From positions 1-29,763 of the forward strand of contig SVDR01000024.1 in the NCBI GenBank assembly GCA_015057755.1: a stretch of 29,763 bases of DNA, given 5' to 3'. This DNA is from Lachnoclostridium sp. GTDB taxonomy: Bacteria > Bacillota_A > Clostridia > Lachnospirales > Lachnospiraceae. Position 1 is the stretch's first letter. Every line of letters starts with the position of its first letter. Position numbers and translations under genes: made by a program. Below the pieces are notes generated by a model. It worked only from the letters and a program-made list of their open reading frames with translations, did no database searches and had not been told where the DNA came from. Shown piece by piece: positions 1 through 6,882 of the stretch.

Positions 1-692
1 GCTCCGCGGCCCATGCCAAATACACATGCATCGATGATCAAATCACGTTTCAGATTCATCTCCACCAGTGCTTCTGCATTTCCGAATGCCTGCTGCAGAT
101 TATTGTGTGCATGATAAGCCAGTGTGATTCCTTCTGACAGATTGTTGTCTGCCAAATAAACCAGACGCAGAAATTGCTTACGCTTGATCAGGCCGAAACT
201 GTCTACGATAGAAACAGCAAACGGTTTCAACTGATTGAACAATTCAATTCCTTCAATAAACTCTTTATCGGTGTACAAATCTGTACCCACAAAATTCACC
301 GAAATAAAATAGCCCAGCTCCTGAATCTTTTTGCAGTATTCAAACGCCTCGTGGATTTTGCTTTTCTTAAAGATGACACGAATTCCGTCAATGGAAGTTC
401 CGTCGCATGGTGGAATACGGTCCAGCGGAACCGGTGCACTCATGTCCAGCATTGCCACATATTTCATCTTGGAATCTTTCGGCTGGATCATCGGGATAAT
501 ATGATCCACATCCGGATATATAGATCGGTCCGGATCATAGGTATCTCCTTTGATAAAACCGACTTCAAACATCTCGATACCGGTCTGCGCCAGCTTTCTT
601 CCAATTTCCTTTATCGCTTTTTCACCGAAACGCCAGTCATTGACATAACCGCCGTCCCGCAATGTACAATCTAATAAATAAACTTTGCCCAT
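1..692 (-). CDS. HMGL-like / DRE-TIM aldolase family protein, 3' part outside window
   Basis: About 230 N-terminal residues are visible; the gene runs off the left edge. It starts at an ATG preceded by AAGGAGTG. The N-terminus carries LLDCTLRDGGY, the active-site signature of DRE-TIM metallolyases (4-hydroxy-2-oxovalerate aldolase, HMG-CoA lyase, isopropylmalate synthase). A YHAHNN motif near residues 193-198 supplies the two metal-binding histidines of the same TIM barrel. These proteins cleave or form C-C bonds using a divalent metal in the cytoplasm. The DGGYVNDW version is typical of stand-alone aldolase-domain proteins, often found in surface polysaccharide or secondary-metabolism clusters, so the substrate cannot be set. 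Family membership is secure; 4-hydroxy-2-oxovalerate aldolase activity is only one option. Confidence 0.85.
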   Translation of the reverse strand, partial: MGKVYLLDCTLRDGGYVNDWRFGEKAIKEIGRKLAQTGIEMFEVGFIKGDTYDPDRSIYPDVDHIIPMIQPKDSKMKYVAMLDMSAPVPLDRIPPCDGTSIDGIRVIFKKSKIHEAFEYCKKIQELGYFISVNFVGTDLYTDKEFIEGIELFNQLKPFAVSIVDSFGLIKRKQFLRLVYLADNNLSEGITLAYHAHNNLQQAFGNAEALVEMNLKRDLIIDACVFGMGRG

Positions 693-732
693 GTTTTCAC
701 TCCTTACCATATACATGTCAGTTTATTTTAAC

Positions 733-744
733 ATACTAAAGTAT
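733..744. promoter_or_regulatory. Small palindrome in the aldolase upstream region
   Basis: ATACT-AA-AGTAT is a perfect 5-bp inverted repeat, 41 bases upstream of the aldolase start. On the minus strand it falls in or next to the spacer of a weak promoter-like pair (TTTCAA, then TAAAAT, 16-base spacer). It could be an operator, but it is short and AT-rich and may be chance. Confidence 0.25.
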
Positions 745-759
745 ATTTGAAAATATAAA

Positions 760-806
760 ACGAGAAAAATCTCCCAGAACAATCGAATGACGATCATTCC
801 AGGAGA
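760..806 (-). terminator. Rho-independent terminator of the alcohol dehydrogenase gene
   Basis: On the minus strand GGAGA (806-802) pairs with TCTCC (774-770), and an inner GAATGA/TCATTC stem (785-799) closes on a three-base loop. A T-rich run (rc of 762-769) follows. It lies just downstream of the dehydrogenase stop at 832. Confidence 0.8.
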
Positions 807-831
807 CTCCCCTTTTCCCTGTATCGCTAAA

Positions 832-1839
832 TTAATATACGATTAAAACCTTTTCAGATTCACCGGATTTAGAAGCTGTCTTAATTGCTTCCTCCAAATC
901 CTCTAATTTAAACTCATGACTCACAAGACTGTCAATGTCAAACTGACCGGACTTCATGATTTCCATGGCAGTTCCCACATCTTCCATATCATATCCAGGA
1001 CTTCCCTTCAATGTAAGGTCACCATATGTAAGCATAACCGGATTGATCATGCGCGGCTCATGATGCACGCCTACGATGGAAAGGATTGCTCCTCTTTTTG
1101 CATTTGCAAAAAACATATTGAATGCATCTTCTGCGCCCGTAGCATCGATGAAAATATCTACGTTCGGAACCTCGCCGGCAATACCATAATTAATACCAAA
1201 TACTTCTTTGGCTTTTGTGCTAAAGTCCTCTTTTACCGGACTGCATGTTTCAAAACCGAGTGCTGCTGCCTTATCCAGTCTGTATGTAGAACGGTTGACA
1301 AGCATAACTTTATCACAGCCCATATACTTTAAGGTAATTGCTGCAGACATACCAATAATACCTGCGCCGAATACTACCGCATTTTTTCCCGGACCCGGAT
1401 TACAGATCTTTGCAGAATGACCGCCGACTGTAAATGGCTCGATCATTGCTGCTGCCTTATCGGAAATGGAATCATCTACTTTAAAAACGCTTACACCAAG
1501 CTGACAATTCGGAACATGAACGTATTCAGAGAATCCGCCAACCGTAGCAGCACGCGTAAAGTCTCCCTTACATGTGGTCGGAAATGGATATACGCGGTCA
1601 CCAACAGCGAGACCCTCCACATTTTTTCCAACTTCAACAACTCTACTTACCATCTCATGACCAAATTCATGCTCTTTGAAAATATAAACCGAATCGCCAT
1701 CATGTTTGTACGCAGAAACGTCACTGCCACAAACACCTGCTGCAATATTTTTCAGAATTACATCATTATCACCACAAGCCTGCAGTTCCAGCTCTTCTAA
1801 TGTAATGTTTCCCGGACCATGATAAATAAAACCTTTCAT
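832..1839 (-). CDS. Zinc-dependent medium-chain alcohol dehydrogenase family protein
   Basis: This 335-residue cytoplasmic protein is an NAD(P)-dependent medium-chain dehydrogenase. Visible features are Cys37 in GVCGSD and the GHE motif at 60-62 (catalytic zinc site), a possible third ligand in MIEP near 134, and a Rossmann GAGIIG loop near 158-163. The usual four-cysteine structural zinc loop is not seen: residues 85-105 contain a single Cys. That fits sorbitol/threonine-dehydrogenase-like subgroups without the lobe. The start was placed at ATG 1839, seven bases after AAGGAGG, rather than at an upstream codon with no ribosome binding site. It is divergent from a TetR regulator, which probably controls it. 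Substrate unknown. Confidence 0.88.
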   Translation of the reverse strand: MKGFIYHGPGNITLEELELQACGDNDVILKNIAAGVCGSDVSAYKHDGDSVYIFKEHEFGHEMVSRVVEVGKNVEGLAVGDRVYPFPTTCKGDFTRAATVGGFSEYVHVPNCQLGVSVFKVDDSISDKAAAMIEPFTVGGHSAKICNPGPGKNAVVFGAGIIGMSAAITLKYMGCDKVMLVNRSTYRLDKAAALGFETCSPVKEDFSTKAKEVFGINYGIAGEVPNVDIFIDATGAEDAFNMFFANAKRGAILSIVGVHHEPRMINPVMLTYGDLTLKGSPGYDMEDVGTAMEIMKSGQFDIDSLVSHEFKLEDLEEAIKTASKSGESEKVLIVY

Positions 1840-1864
1840 GATACTTCCTCCTTGCACTTTTCAC

Positions 1865-1878
1865 CCAACAAATGTTGG
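1865..1878. promoter_or_regulatory. Inverted repeat, candidate TetR operator
   Basis: CCAACA-AA-TGTTGG is a perfect 6-bp inverted repeat in the intergenic region shared by the dehydrogenase and the TetR gene. A larger arm, CCAACAAAT at 1865-1873, recurs inverted as ATTTGTTGG at 1936-1944. The two copies therefore bracket the shared promoter region about 60 bases apart. Local autoregulatory control by the TetR protein is inferred from this arrangement. Confidence 0.55.
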
Positions 1879-1895
1879 TTTTATGGTATAACTAT

Positions 1896-1923
1896 ACTAT
1901 ACGAAACCTAACGAGAGAAACAA
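1896..1923 (-). promoter_or_regulatory. Promoter of the alcohol dehydrogenase gene
   Basis: On the minus strand TTGTTT (1923-1918) and TATAGT (1901-1896) are separated by 16 bases, about 60 bases upstream of the start codon. The inverted repeat at 1865-1878 lies just downstream of this promoter, where a bound repressor would block transcription. Confidence 0.5.
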
Positions 1924-1967
1924 CATAATTGTCGTATTTGTTGGTTTGACCTAAATAGGAGGACATG

Positions 1968-2540
1968 ATGAATAAACACGAAACAAAATATAAAAATACA
2001 GCCAGAAAGATGGTTTTAGCACTAATTGCTCTGATGAAAAAAAAGTCCTTTGAATCGATTACGATCAAAGAACTTTGTGAAAAAGCCGACGTTAACCGAT
2101 CCACCTTCTACAGTCATTATCAAAACTTAAATGAACTGTTGGATGAAGCTCGCGGCTATATTATTCATTTATTCCTTCAGGAAACTGCCATCCTTAACAT
2201 TACTCCGGATTGTTTTCTGAACTTATCCGATGAAATCCTTGTTCCCTACTTAAAGGTAATTTCCTCCAATCGGAATGTTTTCTTAATTTCAGACTTTCAT
2301 TTGAAAGCCAGTCAATATGCAGCAGAGTATAATGCTATGCTTGAACAAATTGCAATCCCTCTTTGTAACTCTATTGGTATCACAGATCGAACCATGATCA
2401 CATATCTGACCAATTTTTATAATTCCGGCTGTCATTCCATCATCATGCAATGGCTGGAAGGAGGATGTAAAGAAAGTATTCCTTATATCTGCCGGATCAT
2501 TCGCTTCTGTGTATTAGGCAGAAAAGAGGAGCTGCAGTAA
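1968..2540 (+). CDS. TetR/AcrR family transcriptional regulator
   Basis: About 190 residues. The N-terminal DNA-binding helix-turn-helix covers roughly residues 25-55 and includes ITIKELCEKADVNRSTFYSH, the TetR recognition pattern. The C-terminal ligand half, with SNRNVFLIS and a final MQWLEGG...IPYI segment, resembles the TetR_C_8-type domain common in Clostridia (the DhaS-like group). Two tandem ATGs (1965, 1968) follow AGGAGGA; the second has the better spacing. It is divergent from the zinc alcohol dehydrogenase, with a palindrome between them, so local control of that gene plus autoregulation is the simplest reading. The last 27 bases overlap the end of the convergent AEC permease gene. 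Confidence 0.9.
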   Translation: MNKHETKYKNTARKMVLALIALMKKKSFESITIKELCEKADVNRSTFYSHYQNLNELLDEARGYIIHLFLQETAILNITPDCFLNLSDEILVPYLKVISSNRNVFLISDFHLKASQYAAEYNAMLEQIAIPLCNSIGITDRTMITYLTNFYNSGCHSIIMQWLEGGCKESIPYICRIIRFCVLGRKEELQ

Positions 2541-3452
2541 AAACATCATTACCGGCATCGTAACCACACAGCCTGCCACACCCATTACATTGAATATGCT
2601 GGCATTGACTGCATCTCTGTCATACATAACCGCAAGCTGCGATACGGTTGCTGCAGGAGGCGCTGAAACAGCAAGGAACGCGATCTGATATAAGGTCAGA
2701 TATTCCGGGTGTCTTGCCAAATATCCGCTGAAATATAACAGTACCAAAATGACGGTTGGGAATACGATCAGTCTGCCAAAAGCAACCACATATGCCCGCT
2801 TCATTTTAAATACAGACACCAAATCCTGTTTTGCGATCGTCATACCAATGATCAGCATCGCGCAAGGTCCTACCATACTTCCAAGACTGGAAACGGCAGA
2901 TGTGACAGGCTTTGGAAGCGGAAGCTTCGTAATAAGCAATACTGCACCGATCACGACCGACAGAATGTTTGGATTCAGCAGAATTTTCTTCCACTCAATA
3001 CTCTTGCTCTCGCGGATCAGTGAAACGCCGTGCGTCCACATGAATACCAGCTGGACAATAGTAAACACACAGGAATAGAAGACATATTCCTCGCCAAACA
3101 ATGCACTTACCAATGGGATGATCAAATTGCCTGCATTGGAATAAATCAGTGTTGCTTCTTCTACTGCAGTCAGTTTGATCGTCTTATTTAACACCCGTCC
3201 TAACACGATCCACACCGCATGTACGAGCAGTGCAAAAACAAATAATGAGACAAAGCCGCGAACCCTTTCTTCCGTCAGGTCAATCTGCATGGCTTTTATG
3301 ATCATGCAGGGCATAAAGATATTGACCACCAGACGTGAAAACGCTGCACATTCTTTGTCATTCATCAGTCCTTTTCTTGCAACCACATAACCAATGATCG
3401 CGATCAATAACATCGATAATAGATTTTCCAGTAACAGTAAACTAATTTCCAT
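2514..3452 (-). CDS. AEC family (auxin efflux carrier-like) membrane transporter
   Basis: This 312-residue integral membrane protein has about ten hydrophobic segments, with the central polar loop near residues 150-160 typical of the AEC/PF03547 family. Characteristic features are the opening LLSMLLIAIIGYVVARKG and a later P-rich IAFLAVSAPPAATVSQL segment. Family members export organic acids, amino acids or peptides; the substrate is not evident here. The start ATG follows AGGAAAG. It lies 16 bases downstream of rsmJ on the same strand and is probably last in that operon. Its stop codon lies inside the 3' end of the convergent TetR gene, so the two transcripts overlap tail to tail and no separate terminator fits between them. 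Confidence 0.9.
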   Translation of the reverse strand: MEISLLLLENLLSMLLIAIIGYVVARKGLMNDKECAAFSRLVVNIFMPCMIIKAMQIDLTEERVRGFVSLFVFALLVHAVWIVLGRVLNKTIKLTAVEEATLIYSNAGNLIIPLVSALFGEEYVFYSCVFTIVQLVFMWTHGVSLIRESKSIEWKKILLNPNILSVVIGAVLLITKLPLPKPVTSAVSSLGSMVGPCAMLIIGMTIAKQDLVSVFKMKRAYVVAFGRLIVFPTVILVLLYFSGYLARHPEYLTLYQIAFLAVSAPPAATVSQLAVMYDRDAVNASIFNVMGVAGCVVTMPVMMFLLQLLFSA

Positions 3453-3468
3453 ATTTCTTTCCTGCTAT

Positions 3469-4158
3469 TTATTTCAAAACTTCCTTTTTAAATTTCTCCA
3501 CCCGGTCATACGGTGACGCAAAGCCGTCAAATCGAACTGCCTTTCCTTCAATGGAAAAATCCGGTTTTAATCCAGCCAGATACGGTCCCTTTGGCGGGCG
3601 CTTTACGATCAGCTTCTTTGGTTTCGCTTCTATGGCAGTGAGGATCATATCTGCCTCATCCGCACATGGGATTTCCAGTTTCTGGATTACCTGCAGTTTT
3701 TTCTTTACAAGCGCACTTTTCTGTCTCTCCGGAAACATCGGATCCAGTAAGATCACATCCGGTGTAAAGTCCAGATTTTTCATTGCCTCCACACTGTCTC
3801 CATGTTTCAGTTCCATTCTTGCAACGATATCTGCCAGTTCCGGAATCTCTGCCGCACGTTTCAGTGCATCTTCCAACAGCTGGTGAATCACCGGATTTCG
3901 CTCAAACAATTTCACCTGAAATCCAGCCGCCGCAAGAACGAGAGAATCCTCGCCAAGTCCGGCGGTCGCATCAATGGCTACCAGCGGTCTGTCTGCATCT
4001 TTAATTTTCGCAGCTCTCGCCAGAAGCTCTTTGGAAATCGCTCCCGGTTTTACCCTCGGGATCATCTTTGTAAAATCACCGCGCAGCGTCTGCCCGTCCG
4101 CCACCAGTGCCAGTCCGTTTTCATCACGAACCAATTTCATATCATTATTCTCAATCAC
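3469..4158 (-). CDS. rsmJ: 16S rRNA (guanine1516-N2)-methyltransferase RsmJ-like
   Basis: This 229-residue cytoplasmic SAM-dependent methyltransferase carries DATAGLGEDSLVLA (63-76, SAM-binding motif I), FERNP (85-89), LLDPMFPERQKSALVKK (motif IV region, from 137) and VKRPP (185-189). The LDPMFP...KSALVKK stretch is diagnostic of RsmJ/DUF548, which makes m2G1516 in E. coli 16S rRNA. It starts at GTG, nine bases after GGAGGA; an in-frame ATG six codons later has no comparable site. It lies 16 bases after the homocysteine methyltransferase-like gene. The family is best known from gammaproteobacteria, so its rRNA target in this Firmicute is assumed rather than shown. Confidence 0.88.
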   Translation of the reverse strand: MIENNDMKLVRDENGLALVADGQTLRGDFTKMIPRVKPGAISKELLARAAKIKDADRPLVAIDATAGLGEDSLVLAAAGFQVKLFERNPVIHQLLEDALKRAAEIPELADIVARMELKHGDSVEAMKNLDFTPDVILLDPMFPERQKSALVKKKLQVIQKLEIPCADEADMILTAIEAKPKKLIVKRPPKGPYLAGLKPDFSIEGKAVRFDGFASPYDRVEKFKKEVLK

Positions 4159-4174
4159 GATGAGAAATCCTCCA

Positions 4175-5113
4175 TCACATTATTTCTAAAATCCCATGCA
4201 CCTTCTCCGCAATCTCTGTCATATGTCTAGTATCCGTTCCGCAGCATCCACCCCAGACTTTTATATCAGCTATTTCTGATAATTTTATCATTTCCTCTGC
4301 AAAAGCCTTGGGTTCCGAGCATTTCAGATCAATAGCGCCATCCAGTTCCGCATACGAAAGTGGAGATGTATTCGCCTGAATTCCAAGGAAACGACGTTTC
4401 ACTTCCTCCGCTTGATTAAACGGCTGTGACAATGCCTCATATAAAATCCGCGGATGCACACAGTTTGCCATGTAGCAAACCGGAGGATTTTCCACATGTG
4501 TATCAATATAATGAATCGCCGCTGCAATACTTGTACCATCAATCAGTTTTCCATCTTTCTGAACTGTAAAACTGATGATATACGGAAGTTTTGTTTCACT
4601 AACAGCCTTGGACAATCCGGCCGCCTCCGGTAACGCAGGCATAATTCCGGCATACAAAAAATCCACACCGGCTTCGTAAAACTGTGTAACAGTCCATTTA
4701 TGAAACAAATATGCCTCTTCTTCTGTCAATGCACCTTCCGCAGTATACGCATCTCCCTTACAGCCAACCAAACCTCCAATGTACATTTCCACATCCGCAG
4801 ATTTTTGAATGTTTCGTAAAAACTGTACATTATCCTTGATAATCCGTTCTGAATATCTGGATGCAGAAACTCTCTCCTGATTGGCTCTGCGAGTCGGTGT
4901 TGTTGCAATAAACGGGAGGTTATATTGGCGAGCAATATCGATATATCCGTTCCACAGTTCCGATAATGCCTTCATCCCACGCAAATTATAAACCAGACCG
5001 GCCATGGCTACATGCTCATCAAATGTGATATGGTATTCTCTTTTCAGACGCTCGCCTAGCGCACCTTCCATTAAAATCGCCGAATTTTGCTGCATGCACG
5101 TTTTAAAATCCAT
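4175..5113 (-). CDS. Homocysteine S-methyltransferase family protein
   Basis: The protein has 312 residues. The zinc-binding cysteines of the family are present: one in YMANC (about residue 219) and a pair in WGGCCGT (290-291). The N-terminus (AILMEGALGERL) matches the substrate barrel of PF02574. Members transfer a methyl group to homocysteine or a related thiol, from S-methylmethionine, methylfolate or betaine. No cobalamin or folate domain is attached, so a methylated-sulfur donor such as S-methylmethionine is plausible but unproven. The start at ATG 5113 follows GGAGGAAC; an upstream in-frame start has no binding site. The gene sits 16 bases before rsmJ. Confidence 0.87.
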   Translation of the reverse strand: MDFKTCMQQNSAILMEGALGERLKREYHITFDEHVAMAGLVYNLRGMKALSELWNGYIDIARQYNLPFIATTPTRRANQERVSASRYSERIIKDNVQFLRNIQKSADVEMYIGGLVGCKGDAYTAEGALTEEEAYLFHKWTVTQFYEAGVDFLYAGIMPALPEAAGLSKAVSETKLPYIISFTVQKDGKLIDGTSIAAAIHYIDTHVENPPVCYMANCVHPRILYEALSQPFNQAEEVKRRFLGIQANTSPLSYAELDGAIDLKCSEPKAFAEEMIKLSEIADIKVWGGCCGTDTRHMTEIAEKVHGILEIM

Positions 5114-5175
5114 AGTTCCTCCACGATAGGTAAGTGTAATTCCTGATTCCACAGATATACCTTTAAATCAGCTTT

Positions 5176-5640
5176 TTATCTTTCCGAATAGTTCTGCTCC
5201 CAAATGCAGCATAACAGATTCCACACAAACGCACGGTCATGCGGTTCATCCATATCTCCGCGTTTATGTTTCAGATAATGACGAAGGGCGGAATCAATGT
5301 AGATGTAGGTATCCATTCCCTTTTTCCAGTTGTTGGCACCGTATTTGTTGGCGCCCTCTTCATAATGGATCCCAACTTCTAAGAGCATAGTCTCCATCAC
5401 GCCGCCGTAATATTTCTCACAAAAATGCTTCAGTGCATCGTACAGATGCTCTGTATTTTCATCTTTCTGAAACTCTCTCACACTCTTAAGAATCGGATCT
5501 TCATCCATAAGTTTAGACGCAACTTCCAATGGGATCAGATCAATTCTTCCTTTTCCGGTTCTTGCATCACGATGTGCACCGGTAGAAAATTCTGTTGTGC
5601 TTCCACTGTCTTTGATTACACGTTTTGTTGTTTCTTCCAT
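5176..5640 (-). CDS. dATP/dGTP diphosphohydrolase N-terminal-domain protein (DUF5664-like)
   Basis: This 154-residue protein contains GKGRIDLIP near the N-terminus, then EEGANKYGANNWKKG and DSALRHYLKHKRGDMDE. That order (RxDLIP, GA-KYG-NW, D-LRH) is the pattern of the DUF5664/dGTP_diPhyd_N family, better known from phages and prophages and annotated as a deoxynucleotide diphosphohydrolase domain. Here it stands alone among metabolic genes with no phage genes beside it. The start at ATG 5640 follows GGGAGGAACC. It lies 36 bases downstream of the hydrolase gene and 62 bases upstream of the methyltransferase gene. The family call is good; enzymatic activity is inferred. Confidence 0.7.
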   Translation of the reverse strand: MEETTKRVIKDSGSTTEFSTGAHRDARTGKGRIDLIPLEVASKLMDEDPILKSVREFQKDENTEHLYDALKHFCEKYYGGVMETMLLEVGIHYEEGANKYGANNWKKGMDTYIYIDSALRHYLKHKRGDMDEPHDRAFVWNLLCCIWEQNYSER

Positions 5641-5676
5641 CTTGGTTCCTCCCATAAATTATCTATCCGTAACACG

Positions 5677-6486
5677 TTAATTATCTTCTCGCAAAAATTC
5701 ATATATTCTTTGATTGAAATTTTTTGCTTCTTCGTATGCCGCATGCCCAAGATGCTCATACATATATAGTTTGCATCCCAGTTTACTTGCAATCTCTTCC
5801 GAAGCCTCACCACCAACGATCTTATCCTCACGACCGCCAACGACCAGCACCGGACATTTGATCTTTTCCAATTCTTCGTATGTGCTGCAGGTCAAACATG
5901 CTTTCGCAAGCCGAATGAATCTTTGTACATCTTTCGGTTTCTGAAAAATTGTAAGCAGTGGCAAAAACGGCTTATATCGCTTCACATATTGCTCAGAATA
6001 CATCTTCTCTGCCATATCCGCAATGAGCGCTTTCATTCGTCCCTGCTCTGTCAGCATGATCCAGTTTCGGACAACTGCTTCGACTGTCTCATTATTTTGG
6101 GAGAGCGTAACGGCCAGAACCATTTTATTAACCAAATCCGGGCGGTCAATAGCCAGGTACTGTGCGATCATTCCACCTTGGGAAACTCCTAAAATATCTG
6201 CATTGGCAAGACCCAGACGATCCATTGCTTTGGCGAGATCTTCTGCTAATTCTCTCACTGTAATACCATCCCAAATCTCTGCCGGACGATCAAACAGATA
6301 AACTTTGTAATCTTGTGTAAACATTCGGTACATAAAAGCCAGAGGCAGTCCGGCACCTTGGACTCCACGGGTGTTTAATCCCTGGATCATAACAAACGGT
6401 TTATTTCCGGTTCCAAAAGTGATATAGTCCATTTTCATATGTCCAATTTTCAATCTTTCTTCTTTTACATGAAACAGCACATACAT
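5677..6486 (-). CDS. Alpha/beta hydrolase
   Basis: A 269-residue alpha/beta-hydrolase fold protein. The nucleophile elbow is GVSQGG with Ser102; the acid is probably Asp221 in GGREDKIVG and the base His248 in LGHAAYEE. The oxyanion segment MIQGLNTRG follows the first strand. It has no signal peptide, so it is cytoplasmic. The closest general type is the carboxylesterase/peroxidase-like group (COG0596); substrate unknown. The start is uncertain: ATG 6486 sits only three bases from AGGTGG, and a GTG two codons later (6480) has better spacing. A decayed thioesterase gene lies immediately upstream, and this gene heads the cluster running down to the AEC permease. Confidence 0.85.
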   Translation of the reverse strand: MYVLFHVKEERLKIGHMKMDYITFGTGNKPFVMIQGLNTRGVQGAGLPLAFMYRMFTQDYKVYLFDRPAEIWDGITVRELAEDLAKAMDRLGLANADILGVSQGGMIAQYLAIDRPDLVNKMVLAVTLSQNNETVEAVVRNWIMLTEQGRMKALIADMAEKMYSEQYVKRYKPFLPLLTIFQKPKDVQRFIRLAKACLTCSTYEELEKIKCPVLVVGGREDKIVGGEASEEIASKLGCKLYMYEHLGHAAYEEAKNFNQRIYEFLREDN

Positions 6487-6539
6487 CACCCACCTTACTC
6501 TCACATGACATTTTCTTGTTGACGCAGGACAATTCTCTC

Positions 6540-6818
6540 TTATTTTGAGATATTACAAAAACTGAACTCTCCTTCAGCCAAATTCTTGTCACTTCCCTGT
6601 TCACGTACATACGCACGGCACATAGTGATCGTACGACCGCGCTTAATGTAAACAGCCTCTGCTTCTATAATTCCATCGGTTGTGGAATTTCTCAGTTCCG
6701 GAGACATCTTTGTCTCTACAACGGCACATTCTTCCGACACAAAAACTGCCTGCATATGATTGTGACGAAGAAATGGATTCGTGCACTCACTATCCTTTTT
6801 ATTATAACACTTTACCAC
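6540..6818 (-). pseudogene. Hotdog thioesterase (PaaI-like) remnant with internal deletion
   Basis: The frame encodes NPFLRHNHMQAVFVSEE near its start and KRGRTITMCRAYV...LAEGEFSF at its end. These are the two ends of a PaaI-type acyl-CoA thioesterase. The middle, which should carry the conserved HGG active-site segment and about 40-50 residues, is missing: the N-terminal strand jumps straight into the later strand after SPELRNS. The codon where such proteins usually begin (before NPFLRHNH) is ACG rather than ATG, 11 bases after AAAGGAT. The only upstream in-frame start is a GTG inside the promoter -10 region. I judge it non-functional. Confidence 0.7.
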
Positions 6819-6829
6819 AAAAAAGAAAA
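6801..6829 (-). promoter_or_regulatory. Promoter upstream of the thioesterase remnant
   Basis: A consensus TATAAT -10 (6806-6801 on the minus strand) has a weak -35 (TTTTCT) 17 bases upstream. It may now drive the downstream hydrolase cluster, because no terminator is visible between the remnant and that gene. Confidence 0.5.
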
Positions 6830-6834
6830 CTGTA

Positions 6835-6882
6835 ATAAAAAACGAAGTGATATTTTATATTCAAAACACCACTTCGCTTTTT
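6835..6882. terminator. Terminator at the end of the ECF/cobalamin operon
   Basis: CGAAGTG (6843-6849) pairs with CACTTCG (6870-6876), and an inner TTTT/AAAA extends the stem. On the minus strand a T-run follows directly (rc of 6835-6842). The plus strand also ends in T's, so it may work both ways. Confidence 0.85.
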
